Positions 46,164-55,000 of a stretch of 64,000 nucleotides of DNA are shown in pieces. The notes beneath the pieces are model-generated. The model saw nothing but the letters and a program-made list of their open reading frames with translations. It was not told where the DNA came from and searched no databases. The translations under genes were made by a program, and so were the position numbers. Within the stretch, counting starts at the first letter, position 1; every line of letters begins with the position of its first letter. Origin of the DNA: JBGUVL01 sp964370395 (GTDB taxonomy: Bacteria > Bacillota_I > Bacilli_A > Erysipelotrichales > Erysipelotrichaceae); NCBI GenBank assembly GCA_964370395.1, contig CAYJIZ010000012.1, positions 14,644-78,643 on the forward strand, read 5' to 3'.

Positions 46164-46808
46164 CTAATCCATTCCTTTCTGCTTAAATAAACGCACATAA
46201 TTCTCAGATGCATACCCATATTGAAAGTATCTACCAGCTTGTTTGTCTTCGTACCACGCATTTAATTTCGCGGCTGCTCTTTTGCATTTTTCAATATCGT
46301 ATTGTGATTGAAGTGCTGGCACTTGATCTGTTGCGCTCACAACAACCTCATCCAAAATAAGTGCTTCAAAATGATTAAAAATAAACTCTGCTGTTGTTTC
46401 CATCGTTTTCATCATACTGTGCCATTTGTCTTTGCTTGTTGCGATTAAGACACCAGCTTTATCAAAGTTGTGTGACAAATCCTTGCGAAAGATATGACCT
46501 GATGTAATGGTTTGTAAACGAGAGAAGAAATTCATCATCGGTCCACTTACATTACCAAACCACATTGGGCTAGCAACAATAAAACAATCTACATCGAAAC
46601 TTCTTTCTAAGATATCGTTAAACTCATCTTTGTATACACATCCATAATTTTTATGGCAATAGCCACAATCAATACATGGACTAATATGCAAATAATCAAA
46701 TACATTAATTATTTCCACTTCTCCATTTAGATGGGATACCATTTCATTTACTAATTTCATCGTATTCCCATCACGATTAGGGGAACCTACAAATACCATC
46801 GTTTTCAT
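46164..46808 (-). CDS. Flavodoxin-fold NAD(P)H oxidoreductase (copy 1)
   Basis: 214 residues starting MKTMVFVGSPNRDGNTMKLV, with the cysteine cluster CIDCGYCHKNYGC near 47-59 and ASPMWFGNVSGPMMNFFSRL near 80. Same family as copy 2. The start at 46808 lies one base past the stop of the preceding TIGR03792-like gene, with GAGG further upstream. Probably an FMN-dependent electron carrier or reductase. Confidence 0.87.
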   Translation of the reverse strand: MKTMVFVGSPNRDGNTMKLVNEMVSHLNGEVEIINVFDYLHISPCIDCGYCHKNYGCVYKDEFNDILERSFDVDCFIVASPMWFGNVSGPMMNFFSRLQTITSGHIFRKDLSHNFDKAGVLIATSKDKWHSMMKTMETTAEFIFNHFEALILDEVVVSATDQVPALQSQYDIEKCKRAAAKLNAWYEDKQAGRYFQYGYASENYVRLFKQKGMD

Positions 46809-46809
46809 A

Positions 46810-47172
46810 TTATCTTCGCACCTCATAGTGTCTTACTTTATGCAATCCAAAATTCGTTTCATTATGAATACGACGACCATTTTCATAAGGTAGTCCAAAC
46901 GCTTCGTCAAATAATGCACTAATACGCATTAACTCTTCTTTTGGTATGCTTAACCAATCTTCTAACGTTTCCCAAATAATAATCACATGTACTTCCCCAG
47001 GATTATGATGATTAATAAACGAAGAGGAGGAAACAAACCCTTTGAATTTTGCTAACTCTTTTGTCCAAATATCATTTTTACTTAAATACAATTTTGCTTC
47101 TTCATCATTTCGGCATTGAAACATTAAATATTCAACGGGATAATGAATATCCTTCATTTCCACAACATTCAT
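46810..47172 (-). CDS. TIGR03792-like small protein (copy 1)
   Basis: 120 residues, paralogue of the product of 45803-46162: YPVEYLMFQCRNDEEA, NDIWTKELAKFKGFV, PGEVHVIIIWETLEDWLSIP and a RRIHNETNFGLHKVRHYEV end. Its ATG overlaps the stop of the PTS IIA gene (TAATG), so the module is appended directly to the PTS operon. Function unknown. Confidence 0.72.
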   Translation of the reverse strand: MNVVEMKDIHYPVEYLMFQCRNDEEAKLYLSKNDIWTKELAKFKGFVSSSSFINHHNPGEVHVIIIWETLEDWLSIPKEELMRISALFDEAFGLPYENGRRIHNETNFGLHKVRHYEVRR

Positions 47173-47498
47173 TATTTTGCCTCCAATCTCGCTACTTTCT
47201 CATGCAAGCGAATAAAAGAAGTTACCACATCTTTTAGTACCATTGCATTCATTAAGTGATCTTGCGCATGAACCATCAACAAGGATACTTCAGTTCCATT
47301 TCCGCGCGTTTCCTCTTGCAACAATTGTGTTTGTTTTTGATGTGCATTCACAAGTGATTCATTCCCTTGTTTCATTAACTCATTTGCTTTATCAAAAGCA
47401 TAATTTTCAGCATCTTGCATCGCTGCAATAAACTTTGAAGATGCCTCTCCTGCATCTGAAATTAAAGAGAAGGCTTGTAACATAACTTGTTCATTCAT
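47172..47498 (-). CDS. PTS lactose/cellobiose-family EIIA
   Basis: 108 residues, helical EIIA of the Lac family: LISDAGEASSKFIAAMQDAE at the N-terminus and the active-site region LLMVHAQDHLMNAM near 75, with the phosphorylated histidine. It passes phosphate from HPr to EIIB. The start at 47498 has AAAGGA 9 bases upstream. A 30-bp inverted repeat separates it from the EIIB gene. Confidence 0.9.
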   Translation of the reverse strand: MNEQVMLQAFSLISDAGEASSKFIAAMQDAENYAFDKANELMKQGNESLVNAHQKQTQLLQEETRGNGTEVSLLMVHAQDHLMNAMVLKDVVTSFIRLHEKVARLEAK

Positions 47499-47520
47499 AA
47501 ATTGTTTCCTTTCTGCATGT

Positions 47521-47550
47521 ATAGCACTAAGCAAATTTGCCTAGTGCTAT
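47521..47550 (-). repeat. Intercistronic stem-loop between EIIB and EIIA genes
   Basis: 15-base arms with one mismatch that can pair as G-U, centred between the two genes. No T run follows in the direction of transcription, so it is more likely an mRNA-stability or processing element than a terminator. Confidence 0.65.
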
Positions 47551-47556
47551 TATGTT

Positions 47557-47892
47557 TTACGCTTTTTTATGTGCTTTCATCGCGTCGAACGCGCTTAATA
47601 ATACAGGTACTGCTTCCATTCCTGCATAGTGCTCTTTATCAATTACGATAACTGGCACATCGTATCCTTTGTCTAAGGCTACTTTTCTTACTTCGTCTTG
47701 AATCATCGAAACTTGTGGCCCTAATAAAATAACTTTTGTATCATCTAACTTGTTGTAATATTCTTCTTTACCCCAAGCTTCAATGACAATTCCACGATCC
47801 TTTAAGTTATCTGATTCTGCTACTGCTTGAACCATTTTGTTCACTAATACAGAAGTCGATAACCCTCCATAACATACTAATAATATTTTCAT
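47557..47892 (-). CDS. PTS lactose/cellobiose-family EIIB
   Basis: 111 residues: MKILLVCYGGLSTSVLVNKM, in which Cys7 is the phosphorylated residue, then the KVILLGPQVSMI segment near 52 typical of cellobiose-type EIIB. It passes phosphate to the sugar imported by EIIC. Located 12 bases after the EIIC gene. Confidence 0.92.
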   Translation of the reverse strand: MKILLVCYGGLSTSVLVNKMVQAVAESDNLKDRGIVIEAWGKEEYYNKLDDTKVILLGPQVSMIQDEVRKVALDKGYDVPVIVIDKEHYAGMEAVPVLLSAFDAMKAHKKA

Positions 47893-47904
47893 ATGAATAC
47901 CTCT

Positions 47905-49212
47905 CTAGAAATCAAAGACAACGTCTTCTAATGTACGTGTATCTTGTTTTGCTTTTTCTTCTGACAACAATGCTTGTTTCTCACAAATTTTAAAGAATGG
48001 ATAATACAATAAACAAATCACACCGATAATTGCGGCGAACACAAGTAAGTATTTCCAGTCCATACAAGCAACAAGTGCTCCAAACGGCAATGGTATATAA
48101 GGACTAACCATCACAAATGGATTCATGAATCCTGATTCCAATGCATACCAACCAATTACGGCAGCAATTGGTGAAGACAATATCCAAGGAATGAACATAA
48201 TTGGATTCAACATAACAGGAACCCCAAAGATTACGGATTCCCCAATTCCAAAGAATTCAGGAATGACTGACAAACGACCAATCGCTTTGAATCGTTTTGA
48301 TTTTGAGAACACCATTAAGATACAAATACAACCCGTTAACCCTGAACCTGTTAAGCAGGCTAAGTTCCAAAAGAAGTCTGGCGTTACAATCATAAATGTT
48401 TCTGATGTCCCTGCCGCATAAGCTGCGTTAATTTCCGCATTCGCAAATGCTACCCCTAAGAAAACAGGTGACATAACAGCATACCCATGAATTCCAAACC
48501 ACCATAATAACTGAATCATAAATAAGATAAATAAGATTCCTGGTAATGTATTCACTGAAGCAGTTAGTGGTGACAATGCTGTTTCCACTAATTTTACGAC
48601 AGCAACCCCACTCACTGACTCGATACCAAATTTTAATACCGCAATAATAACTAACGAGAATAAAATTGGCCATAAGTTTTCAAAACTACGTAAGATAGGA
48701 GTAGGTACCCCTTGTCCTAAGTTAATTGTGAAATTTAACTTATTTCTAAAAATATGTAAAATTTCAACTGACAATAACCCAACAATAATTGCTACAAAGA
48801 TCCCTGTACCTCCATAGTAACTAGTAATGGTAGCTCCTGTATCTGGATCTGTTAATGTAGCTACGGTTAAGAAAGCTGCTAAAGAAGATACAATCGCTCC
48901 AATATTCCAAACTTTTCTTTGTTCCCCATAGTAATATCCGATAAAGGCAGCAACATACAAAGCCAAACATCCCATTGTTGGAAATGCCATCGGTGCAGTG
49001 ATTTGCCCCATGTATGAAATTGCTTCACGTACTGCATCTGGAAACACTTCAATTCCACCCAATTGGATAAACAACGTAGGGATTGCTCCAACTAGTGTAA
49101 CAGGAACTAGTGTCATCATCGCTCTTCTAATTGCTGCCATTTGTGGATTTTGTTCCAGCTTAGCGGCAATCGGAAGAAGCCATTTAGATAAAAAATCTTC
49201 TAATTTTTTCAT
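47905..49212 (-). CDS. PTS lactose/cellobiose-family EIIC permease
   Basis: 435 residues, about ten membrane segments. Conserved blocks WFGIHGYAVMSPVFLG near 250 and FFGIGESVIFGVPVMLNPI near 330 belong to the sugar-binding region of the CelB/LacE family. First gene of the EIIC-EIIB-EIIA operon; specific sugar (beta-glucoside or related) not determined. AGGAGG precedes the ATG. Divergent from its likely regulator across about 220 bp. Confidence 0.92.
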   Translation of the reverse strand: MKKLEDFLSKWLLPIAAKLEQNPQMAAIRRAMMTLVPVTLVGAIPTLFIQLGGIEVFPDAVREAISYMGQITAPMAFPTMGCLALYVAAFIGYYYGEQRKVWNIGAIVSSLAAFLTVATLTDPDTGATITSYYGGTGIFVAIIVGLLSVEILHIFRNKLNFTINLGQGVPTPILRSFENLWPILFSLVIIAVLKFGIESVSGVAVVKLVETALSPLTASVNTLPGILFILFMIQLLWWFGIHGYAVMSPVFLGVAFANAEINAAYAAGTSETFMIVTPDFFWNLACLTGSGLTGCICILMVFSKSKRFKAIGRLSVIPEFFGIGESVIFGVPVMLNPIMFIPWILSSPIAAVIGWYALESGFMNPFVMVSPYIPLPFGALVACMDWKYLLVFAAIIGVICLLYYPFFKICEKQALLSEEKAKQDTRTLEDVVFDF

Positions 49213-49282
49213 TTAATTATTCCTCCCATTTTTATCTTTACCTAAACTTTACCTTTCAAAGCCATACAAAACAAATCTTCTT

Positions 49283-49340
49283 TTACACAAGTAGGATGTG
49301 CAATAAGCAAATAAAAAGATTGCACATCCTACTTGTGTAA
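49283..49340. repeat. 22-bp perfect inverted repeat in the PTS-regulator intergenic region
   Basis: Arms 49283-49304 and 49319-49340 are exact inverted copies (left arm begins TTACACAAGTAGG, right arm ends CCTACTTGTGTAA) around a 14-base AT-rich loop. No T run follows, so it does not look like a terminator. Candidate operator for the divergent promoters, or the remnant of a small mobile element. Confidence 0.8.
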
Positions 49341-49436
49341 TCCTTTTATTGCATCTTACAAATTTTGCATATATTATAATGTTATAAACAGTATACAAAT
49401 CACAGCTTTATCTTTATACTGAAATAGGTGATTTCT

Positions 49437-51365
49437 ATGAATCTTATACAACGACAAAAAGACATCTTACAACACTTATACGATTTCAATGAGTGGCAAA
49501 CAGGGAAGGAACTATCTTCCCTATTTCAAGTTAGTCTTAGAACGATTCGTAATGATATCGCAAACATCAATAAAGAATACCAAAAAGAAATCATTACTTC
49601 CAGCAAGTACTATGGATACAAACTTAACACTTCTTTATTTTCATTGGATTCCAAACAAATCAAAGCCATCATGAGTAGCGAAGAAAGAGTCACAAGAATC
49701 ATGATTGAACTTTTAAGCAATCCCCTGCATTCCTATCATTTCTACGATTTAGCGGATCAATACCATATTTCTGAATATACGCTAATGCACGATATTAACA
49801 CGATTAAAAACGAGATGATGCAATACCCTTACTACAATGTTTTTATCGAAAAGAAACAAGAATTTATTATCGTAAGTGGAAGCGAATTACAATGCGGTAA
49901 AATGCTGCATGCGTATTTGAAAGTAAAAGGACATTATAAGAATTTTGAAAAATTTGATGAATGCTTTGCGAATACTGAGTTAAATGAAATCGCATCCTTA
50001 ATTCGTCGCTATTTCAGCGTGAGACAATACACACGATACCTTTCTTTTGAGGACATATTAATCTTCACTAGTATCTTTCTTGAACAGTCATACCATAACC
50101 AACAGGTATTATGCGTAAGTGAGGAAGTAAGCATTCCAGCTAACTTTAAAGACTACATTGAAACAGTCACGGAAGAGTTAACACCAAATAAAAAGCAATA
50201 CTTCATTCATCAAATGATGGATGCGATATTGCCTTTAATTGCGATGGAGAAACAAGAACGAGTAATCAAAGAATCAACCGATGAAAACGATCCACTTTAC
50301 CCGATCTTATCAGATATTTTAATGGATGTGAAAGACATCTTCTCACTGGACATCAGTGCACACGAAAGATTGATATTGGACTTTTTAATTCATATCAAAA
50401 TTGCTTTATTACGTATGGAAAACGGTGTTACTTCCAATAACCCTTTATTAGAATATATCCGTTTAAACTACACTTTCCTATTTGATGTCGCATATTATAT
50501 CGCGAAGCAACTATCAAAACATCTTGGACAACAATTTAGCAAGGAAGAAATCAGCTTCTTTGTTGTGTATTTAATCAATCCATTAAAAAACATCAAAGAG
50601 ACATTATTACATGAATATAGTGTGGAAGTATTGCTTTACACAATTGAAGGATACTCCATCGCAAAAAACATCAAAGAACTTATTCTTAAAAACGTAGACC
50701 AAAGAAAAGTAACAATTACTAGTATTGATAATTATGGTGACTTTAATAAACTATCATTAAAGCATTATGATTTTTTAATCACAACAAGCCAACACATTCA
50801 TTTGGATGAAATCAAGTGTTGCATTATTAATCCATTTGTCACACCGATTGATTTGAAAAACATTAATTCTAATATTCAAAGCATTTATTTAGAAAAGAAA
50901 CAATTGCATTTTAATCAATTATTCCATTATTTCTTTAGTGACAAAACAACGATTTTTGATGGAACGGCTTTGACACAACAAGAAAGCATTGGGTACATCT
51001 GTGATCAATTGCATTCTTTTGGAATCACACCAGATGATTACTTTGAACAAGTAATGGAGCGTGAAGCATTAATATCAACAGCCTTTGATAGTGGTGTCGC
51101 ACTCCCTCACGCAACAAAAAATTCAACATTCAAATCAAACATCTATTTTATGAACCTAAACAATCCAATCGATTGGGAAGGTAAAAAAATAAAATCTATC
51201 TTCTTGTTTGCGATTGCAAAAGAAGATGTCGACATATTAAATTTGATTTATCAAATCATAATTAATATTTGTTCGTCAGATGCTTATTCTGCACAGTTGG
51301 CTAAGATTAAAAGTTTTGATGATTTTAGGATATTGATGAATAAGATTTATTTGGAGTTGAAATAA
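49437..51365 (+). CDS. LicR/BglG-type PRD transcriptional activator with EIIA domain
   Basis: 642 residues. An N-terminal HTH (LQHLYDFNEWQTGKELSSLF) and a second Mga-like HTH, two PTS regulation domains at about 190-400, an EIIB-like domain near 405-490 and a C-terminal EIIA domain with ISTAFDSGVALPHAT (catalytic His). Such proteins activate PTS operons when dephosphorylated by active transport. The EIIB-like part reads LLYTIEGYSIAK where a phosphocysteine is expected, so that site is lost. The ATG at 49437 is preferred over a GTG three codons upstream. Likely controls the divergent PTS operon. Confidence 0.88.
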   Translation: MNLIQRQKDILQHLYDFNEWQTGKELSSLFQVSLRTIRNDIANINKEYQKEIITSSKYYGYKLNTSLFSLDSKQIKAIMSSEERVTRIMIELLSNPLHSYHFYDLADQYHISEYTLMHDINTIKNEMMQYPYYNVFIEKKQEFIIVSGSELQCGKMLHAYLKVKGHYKNFEKFDECFANTELNEIASLIRRYFSVRQYTRYLSFEDILIFTSIFLEQSYHNQQVLCVSEEVSIPANFKDYIETVTEELTPNKKQYFIHQMMDAILPLIAMEKQERVIKESTDENDPLYPILSDILMDVKDIFSLDISAHERLILDFLIHIKIALLRMENGVTSNNPLLEYIRLNYTFLFDVAYYIAKQLSKHLGQQFSKEEISFFVVYLINPLKNIKETLLHEYSVEVLLYTIEGYSIAKNIKELILKNVDQRKVTITSIDNYGDFNKLSLKHYDFLITTSQHIHLDEIKCCIINPFVTPIDLKNINSNIQSIYLEKKQLHFNQLFHYFFSDKTTIFDGTALTQQESIGYICDQLHSFGITPDDYFEQVMEREALISTAFDSGVALPHATKNSTFKSNIYFMNLNNPIDWEGKKIKSIFLFAIAKEDVDILNLIYQIIINICSSDAYSAQLAKIKSFDDFRILMNKIYLELK

Positions 51366-51393
51366 TTAAAATAGAAAATCAATTAAAAAGGTT

Positions 51394-51445
51394 AAAAAAA
51401 CTCAAGTTCTATTATTGACACATCGATAGAATTTGAGTTTTTATT
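51394..51445. terminator. Bidirectional terminator between the PRD regulator and the CRISPR array
   Basis: 16-bp arms (51397-51412, 51426-51441) with one G-U pair and T runs on both sides: TTTTTATTT on the plus strand, seven T on the minus strand. It would end the regulator transcript and the pre-crRNA arriving from the other side. Confidence 0.8.
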
Positions 51446-51546
51446 TATTATGATGAAATATCTTTAGGCTCAAGTAAAAAATAATTACTAAGCGGTATCC
51501 TTCTCTGTCTCAATGAACAATTGAAAGAAATGGTACGCACCGACAG

Positions 51547-54500
51547 GTATGAAATAGTAGAAATTAAACTATGTTATTAAACCTCCCCTTTTGCATGCTT
51601 GTAACCGTGATCTACAATAGTAGAAATTAAACTATGTTATTAAACGCTAGCTGTTGTATCGATATTTTTCGCATCTACAATAGTAGAAATTAAACTATGT
51701 TATTAAACTTATGTTTCAATTTACGGTGTCAATAACATCTACAATAGTAGAAATTAAACTATGTTATTAAACATCTGTACAAAGAGTTAGCAACAAACAT
51801 CTACAATAGTAGAAATTAAACTATGTTATTAAACGAAAAAAGCAGTTTATAATAGAGTATAATCTACAATAGTAGAAATTAAACTATGTTATTAAACGAC
51901 ATGATTTGGGAGTACGCTTACAACCTATCTACAATAGTAGAAATTAAACTATGTTATTAAACNNNNNNNNNNNNNNNNNNNNNNNNNNNNNNNNNNNNNN
52001 NNNNNNNNNNNNNNNNNNNNNNNNNNNNNNNNNNNNNNNNNNNNNNNNNNNNNNNNNNNNNNTATCTACAATAGTAGAAATTAAACTATGTTATTAAACA
52101 CCCTATTCCAGTTCCACAAATTCCAATCTACAATAGTAGAAATTAAACTATGTTATTAAACTGAAATTTGGTATGCGTAAGCCCAGTCTATCTACAATAG
52201 TAGAAATTAAACTATGTTATTAAACTATTTGGGGATTGTTTGAGGGTGCTATATCTACAATAGTAGAAATTAAACTATGTTATTAAACAAAGTGAAATTA
52301 AAATTATGTATGAAATCTACAATAGTAGAAATTAAACTATGTTATTAAACTCATTATACACATACTCGGATGACGACATCTACAATAGTAGAAATTAAAC
52401 TATGTTATTAAACACGCCGACTTCTTGCGTTATGCAATCGGATCTACAATAGTAGAAATTAAACTATGTTATTAAACGTACAAGGTCAAGTATGTAGTCC
52501 TAGATGATCTACAATAGTAGAAATTAAACTATGTTATTAAACATATAGTCAAGCAATAAAATGAAATCTTATCTACAATAGTAGAAATTAAACTATGTTA
52601 TTAAACATATTCAATTTAATCAATCAGAGTTAATTATCTACAATAGTAGAAATTAAACTATGTTATTAAACGTATTCTTCATATTGAAAACTTTTTGCAT
52701 GTATCTACAATAGTAGAAATTAAACTATGTTATTAAACGAAGCAATGTACAACTCTGCAGGCGCAAATCTACAATAGTAGAAATTAAACAATGTTATTAA
52801 ACCCACCATTTTGCATTGCACGCTTAAACATCTACAATAGTAGAAATTAAACTATGTTATTAAACTGCGCTAATCGGAATTGAGGGACGTATCATCTACA
52901 ATAGTAGAAATTAAACTATGTTATTAAACACACGTACAAAGTGTATGTGACCTATGATCTACAATAGTAGAAATTAAACTATGTTATTAAACCTACAAGC
53001 AATGCTTATAAGACGTATTATCTACAATAGTAGAAATTAAACTATGTTATTAAACTAGAGAGAGTTATCGCTCTCTCTATTTATCTACAATAGTAGAAAT
53101 TAAACTATGTTATTAAACATGACTTTCACAGGAATTATTGATTTCATATCTACAATAGTAGAAATTAAACTATGTTATTAAACGTGAAAAGAGCGCAAAC
53201 TCTTAGTGGAATCTACAATAGTAGAAATTAAACTATGTTATTAAACTTCATAAAACTAACGTGAAAGGTAGCTATCTACAATAGTAGAAATTAAACTATG
53301 TTATTAAACCTGCGCTTATCCAATATTTGTTTCTGTCATCTACAATAGTAGAAATTAAACTATGTTATTAAACGATACTTGACTTGTCTTATACAATGTG
53401 ATCTACAATAGTAGAAATTAAACTATGTTATTAAACGTATTCTTCATATTGAAAACTTTTTGCATGTATCTACAATAGTAGAAATTAAACTATGTTATTA
53501 AACGAAGCAATGTACAACTCTGCAGGCGCAAATCTACAATAGTAGAAATTAAACAATGTTATTAAACCCACCATTTTGCATTGCACGCTTAAACATCTAC
53601 AATAGTAGAAATTAAACTATGTTATTAAACTTGTTTTGCATAGATACTCCTTTATGAAATCTACAATAGTAGAAATTAAACTATGTTATTAAACATATAG
53701 TCAAGCAATAAAATGAAATCTTATCTACAATAGTAGAAATTAAACTATGTTATTAAACATATTCAATTTAATCAATCAGAGTTAATTATCTACAATAGTA
53801 GAAATTAAACTATGTTATTAAACAAATTTGGTATGCGTAAGCCTAGCATATCTACAATAGTAGAAATTAAACTATGTTATTAAACGTATTCAAACGCGAA
53901 TACGTGGACGTATCTACAATAGTAGAAATTAAACTATGTTATTAAACAATAAAATTCGTTATATGTTTCAACATTATCTACAATAGTAGAAATTAAACTA
54001 TGTTATTAAACAGTTTGTTAAGTACTATAACAATGCAGAATCTACAATAGTAGAAATTAAACTATGTTATTAAACACTTGAAGAACTAGGCTTATTCAAA
54101 TAATCTACAATAGTAGAAATTAAACTATGTTATTAAACGTGTGTGAGGGTGTCGTTTTGAATTTATCTACAATAGTAGAAATTAAACTATGTTATTAAAC
54201 GTAGCAACAATGTTACCGTTGACATCAATCTACAATAGTAGAAATTAAACTATGTTATTAAACGAATATGTTACGTTGTCATTTCTCCTTCATCTACAAT
54301 AGTAGAAATTAAACTATGTTATTAAACTCAGTGATCACATCCTTTTTGGTAAATCATCTACAATAGTAGAAATTAAACTATGTTATTAAACCTATATTAA
54401 TTTCAGGAGGTATTCTATATCTACAATAGTAGAAATTAAACTATGTTATTAAACTGTAAAAATGGAAATTAAGTTATTAGCAATCTACAATAGTAGAAAT

Positions 54501-54583
54501 TAAACTATGTTATTAAACTAATAATTTAGCGTCCCAAACGGCAGGGAATCTACAATAGTAGAAATTAAACTATGTTATTAAAC
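51547..54583 (-). CRISPR. Type V-A (Cas12a) CRISPR array, 47 visible repeats, 45 complete spacers
   Basis: 36-base repeats, minus-strand form GTTTAATAACATAG...TTTCTACTATTGTAGAT, whose 3' end is the Cas12a handle (TCTAC stem, TATT loop, GTAGA stem). Spacers are 26-31 bases. I count repeats at 51547 to 51927 (7) and 52064 to 54548 (40), split by a 100-N gap. Five spacers occur twice, leaving 40 distinct. The leader and cas2 are at the 54584 end, so new spacers enter there. The oldest repeat (51547-51582) is degenerate. One repeat variant (AAACAATG on the plus strand) occurs at 52767 and 53532. Confidence 0.98.
51963..52062. other. Scaffold gap (100 N) inside the CRISPR array
   Basis: Exactly 100 N, a conventional placeholder for an unknown distance. 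The number of repeats and spacers missing here is unknown, so array size and order near the gap are provisional. Confidence 0.98.
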
Positions 54584-54727
54584 CACAAAGTGGTAAAAAA
54601 CACAGTATTTTTGGGATTTTAAGTTAATTTTGTTCAATAACATAGTTTTTAAAGAGATAGATTAAGCAAATATAGGTCCAACACTTAAAAAAATTTTCTT
54701 TTTTTATGTTAAGACTAAGGTTTGCGT
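54584..54727 (-). promoter_or_regulatory. CRISPR leader with an inverted partial repeat
   Basis: AT-rich 144 bp between cas2 and the first repeat, ending CACTTTGTG at the repeat. Bases 54632-54651 match the first 20 bases of the repeat in inverted orientation: 17 contiguous positions pair with the repeat, one as G-U. A leader transcript could fold onto the first repeat across a 48-base loop. An array promoter probably lies here but no convincing -35/-10 pair stands out. Confidence 0.75.
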
Positions 54728-55000
54728 TTAATCTATGATTATAATATCATTTTCTTCATTTTTTGCATATCCATATCTAATAATTTTCTCTGTAGGGATA
54801 TTAAAAATAATAACACTATCTGCATTCGAAAACAATGGCTCAAACTTATTTTCGATCTCACATAATACTAAATTTAGTATTCTAGTTGAATTGGTGATTT
54901 TATATACTGAGAACTGCATTCTATACCCATATTTTTTAATAAATTTATTGAACTTGGTACGTAATTTATCGCTTTTTATATCATAACTAATAATTACCAT
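54728..55000 (-). CDS. cas2: CRISPR-associated endoribonuclease-like Cas2
   Basis: 90 residues, ferredoxin fold: MVIISYDIKSDKLRTKFNKF with the conserved Asp7, GYRMQFSVYKI near 25 and a C-terminal strand ending in acidic residues. Cas2 dimers bridge Cas1 dimers during spacer integration. GGAG lies 6 bases before the ATG at 55000; a start 4 codons earlier (55012) is possible. It overlaps cas1 by 7 bases. Last cas gene before the leader. Confidence 0.93.
   Translation of the reverse strand: MVIISYDIKSDKLRTKFNKFIKKYGYRMQFSVYKITNSTRILNLVLCEIENKFEPLFSNADSVIIFNIPTEKIIRYGYAKNEENDIIIID

Noticed and set aside
54584..54727. tracrRNA gene for the array
   Set aside because: The effector is a clear Cas12a with its own crRNA-processing residues and the repeat has the self-folding handle. 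The leader anti-repeat is noted as unusual but no tracrRNA is needed.
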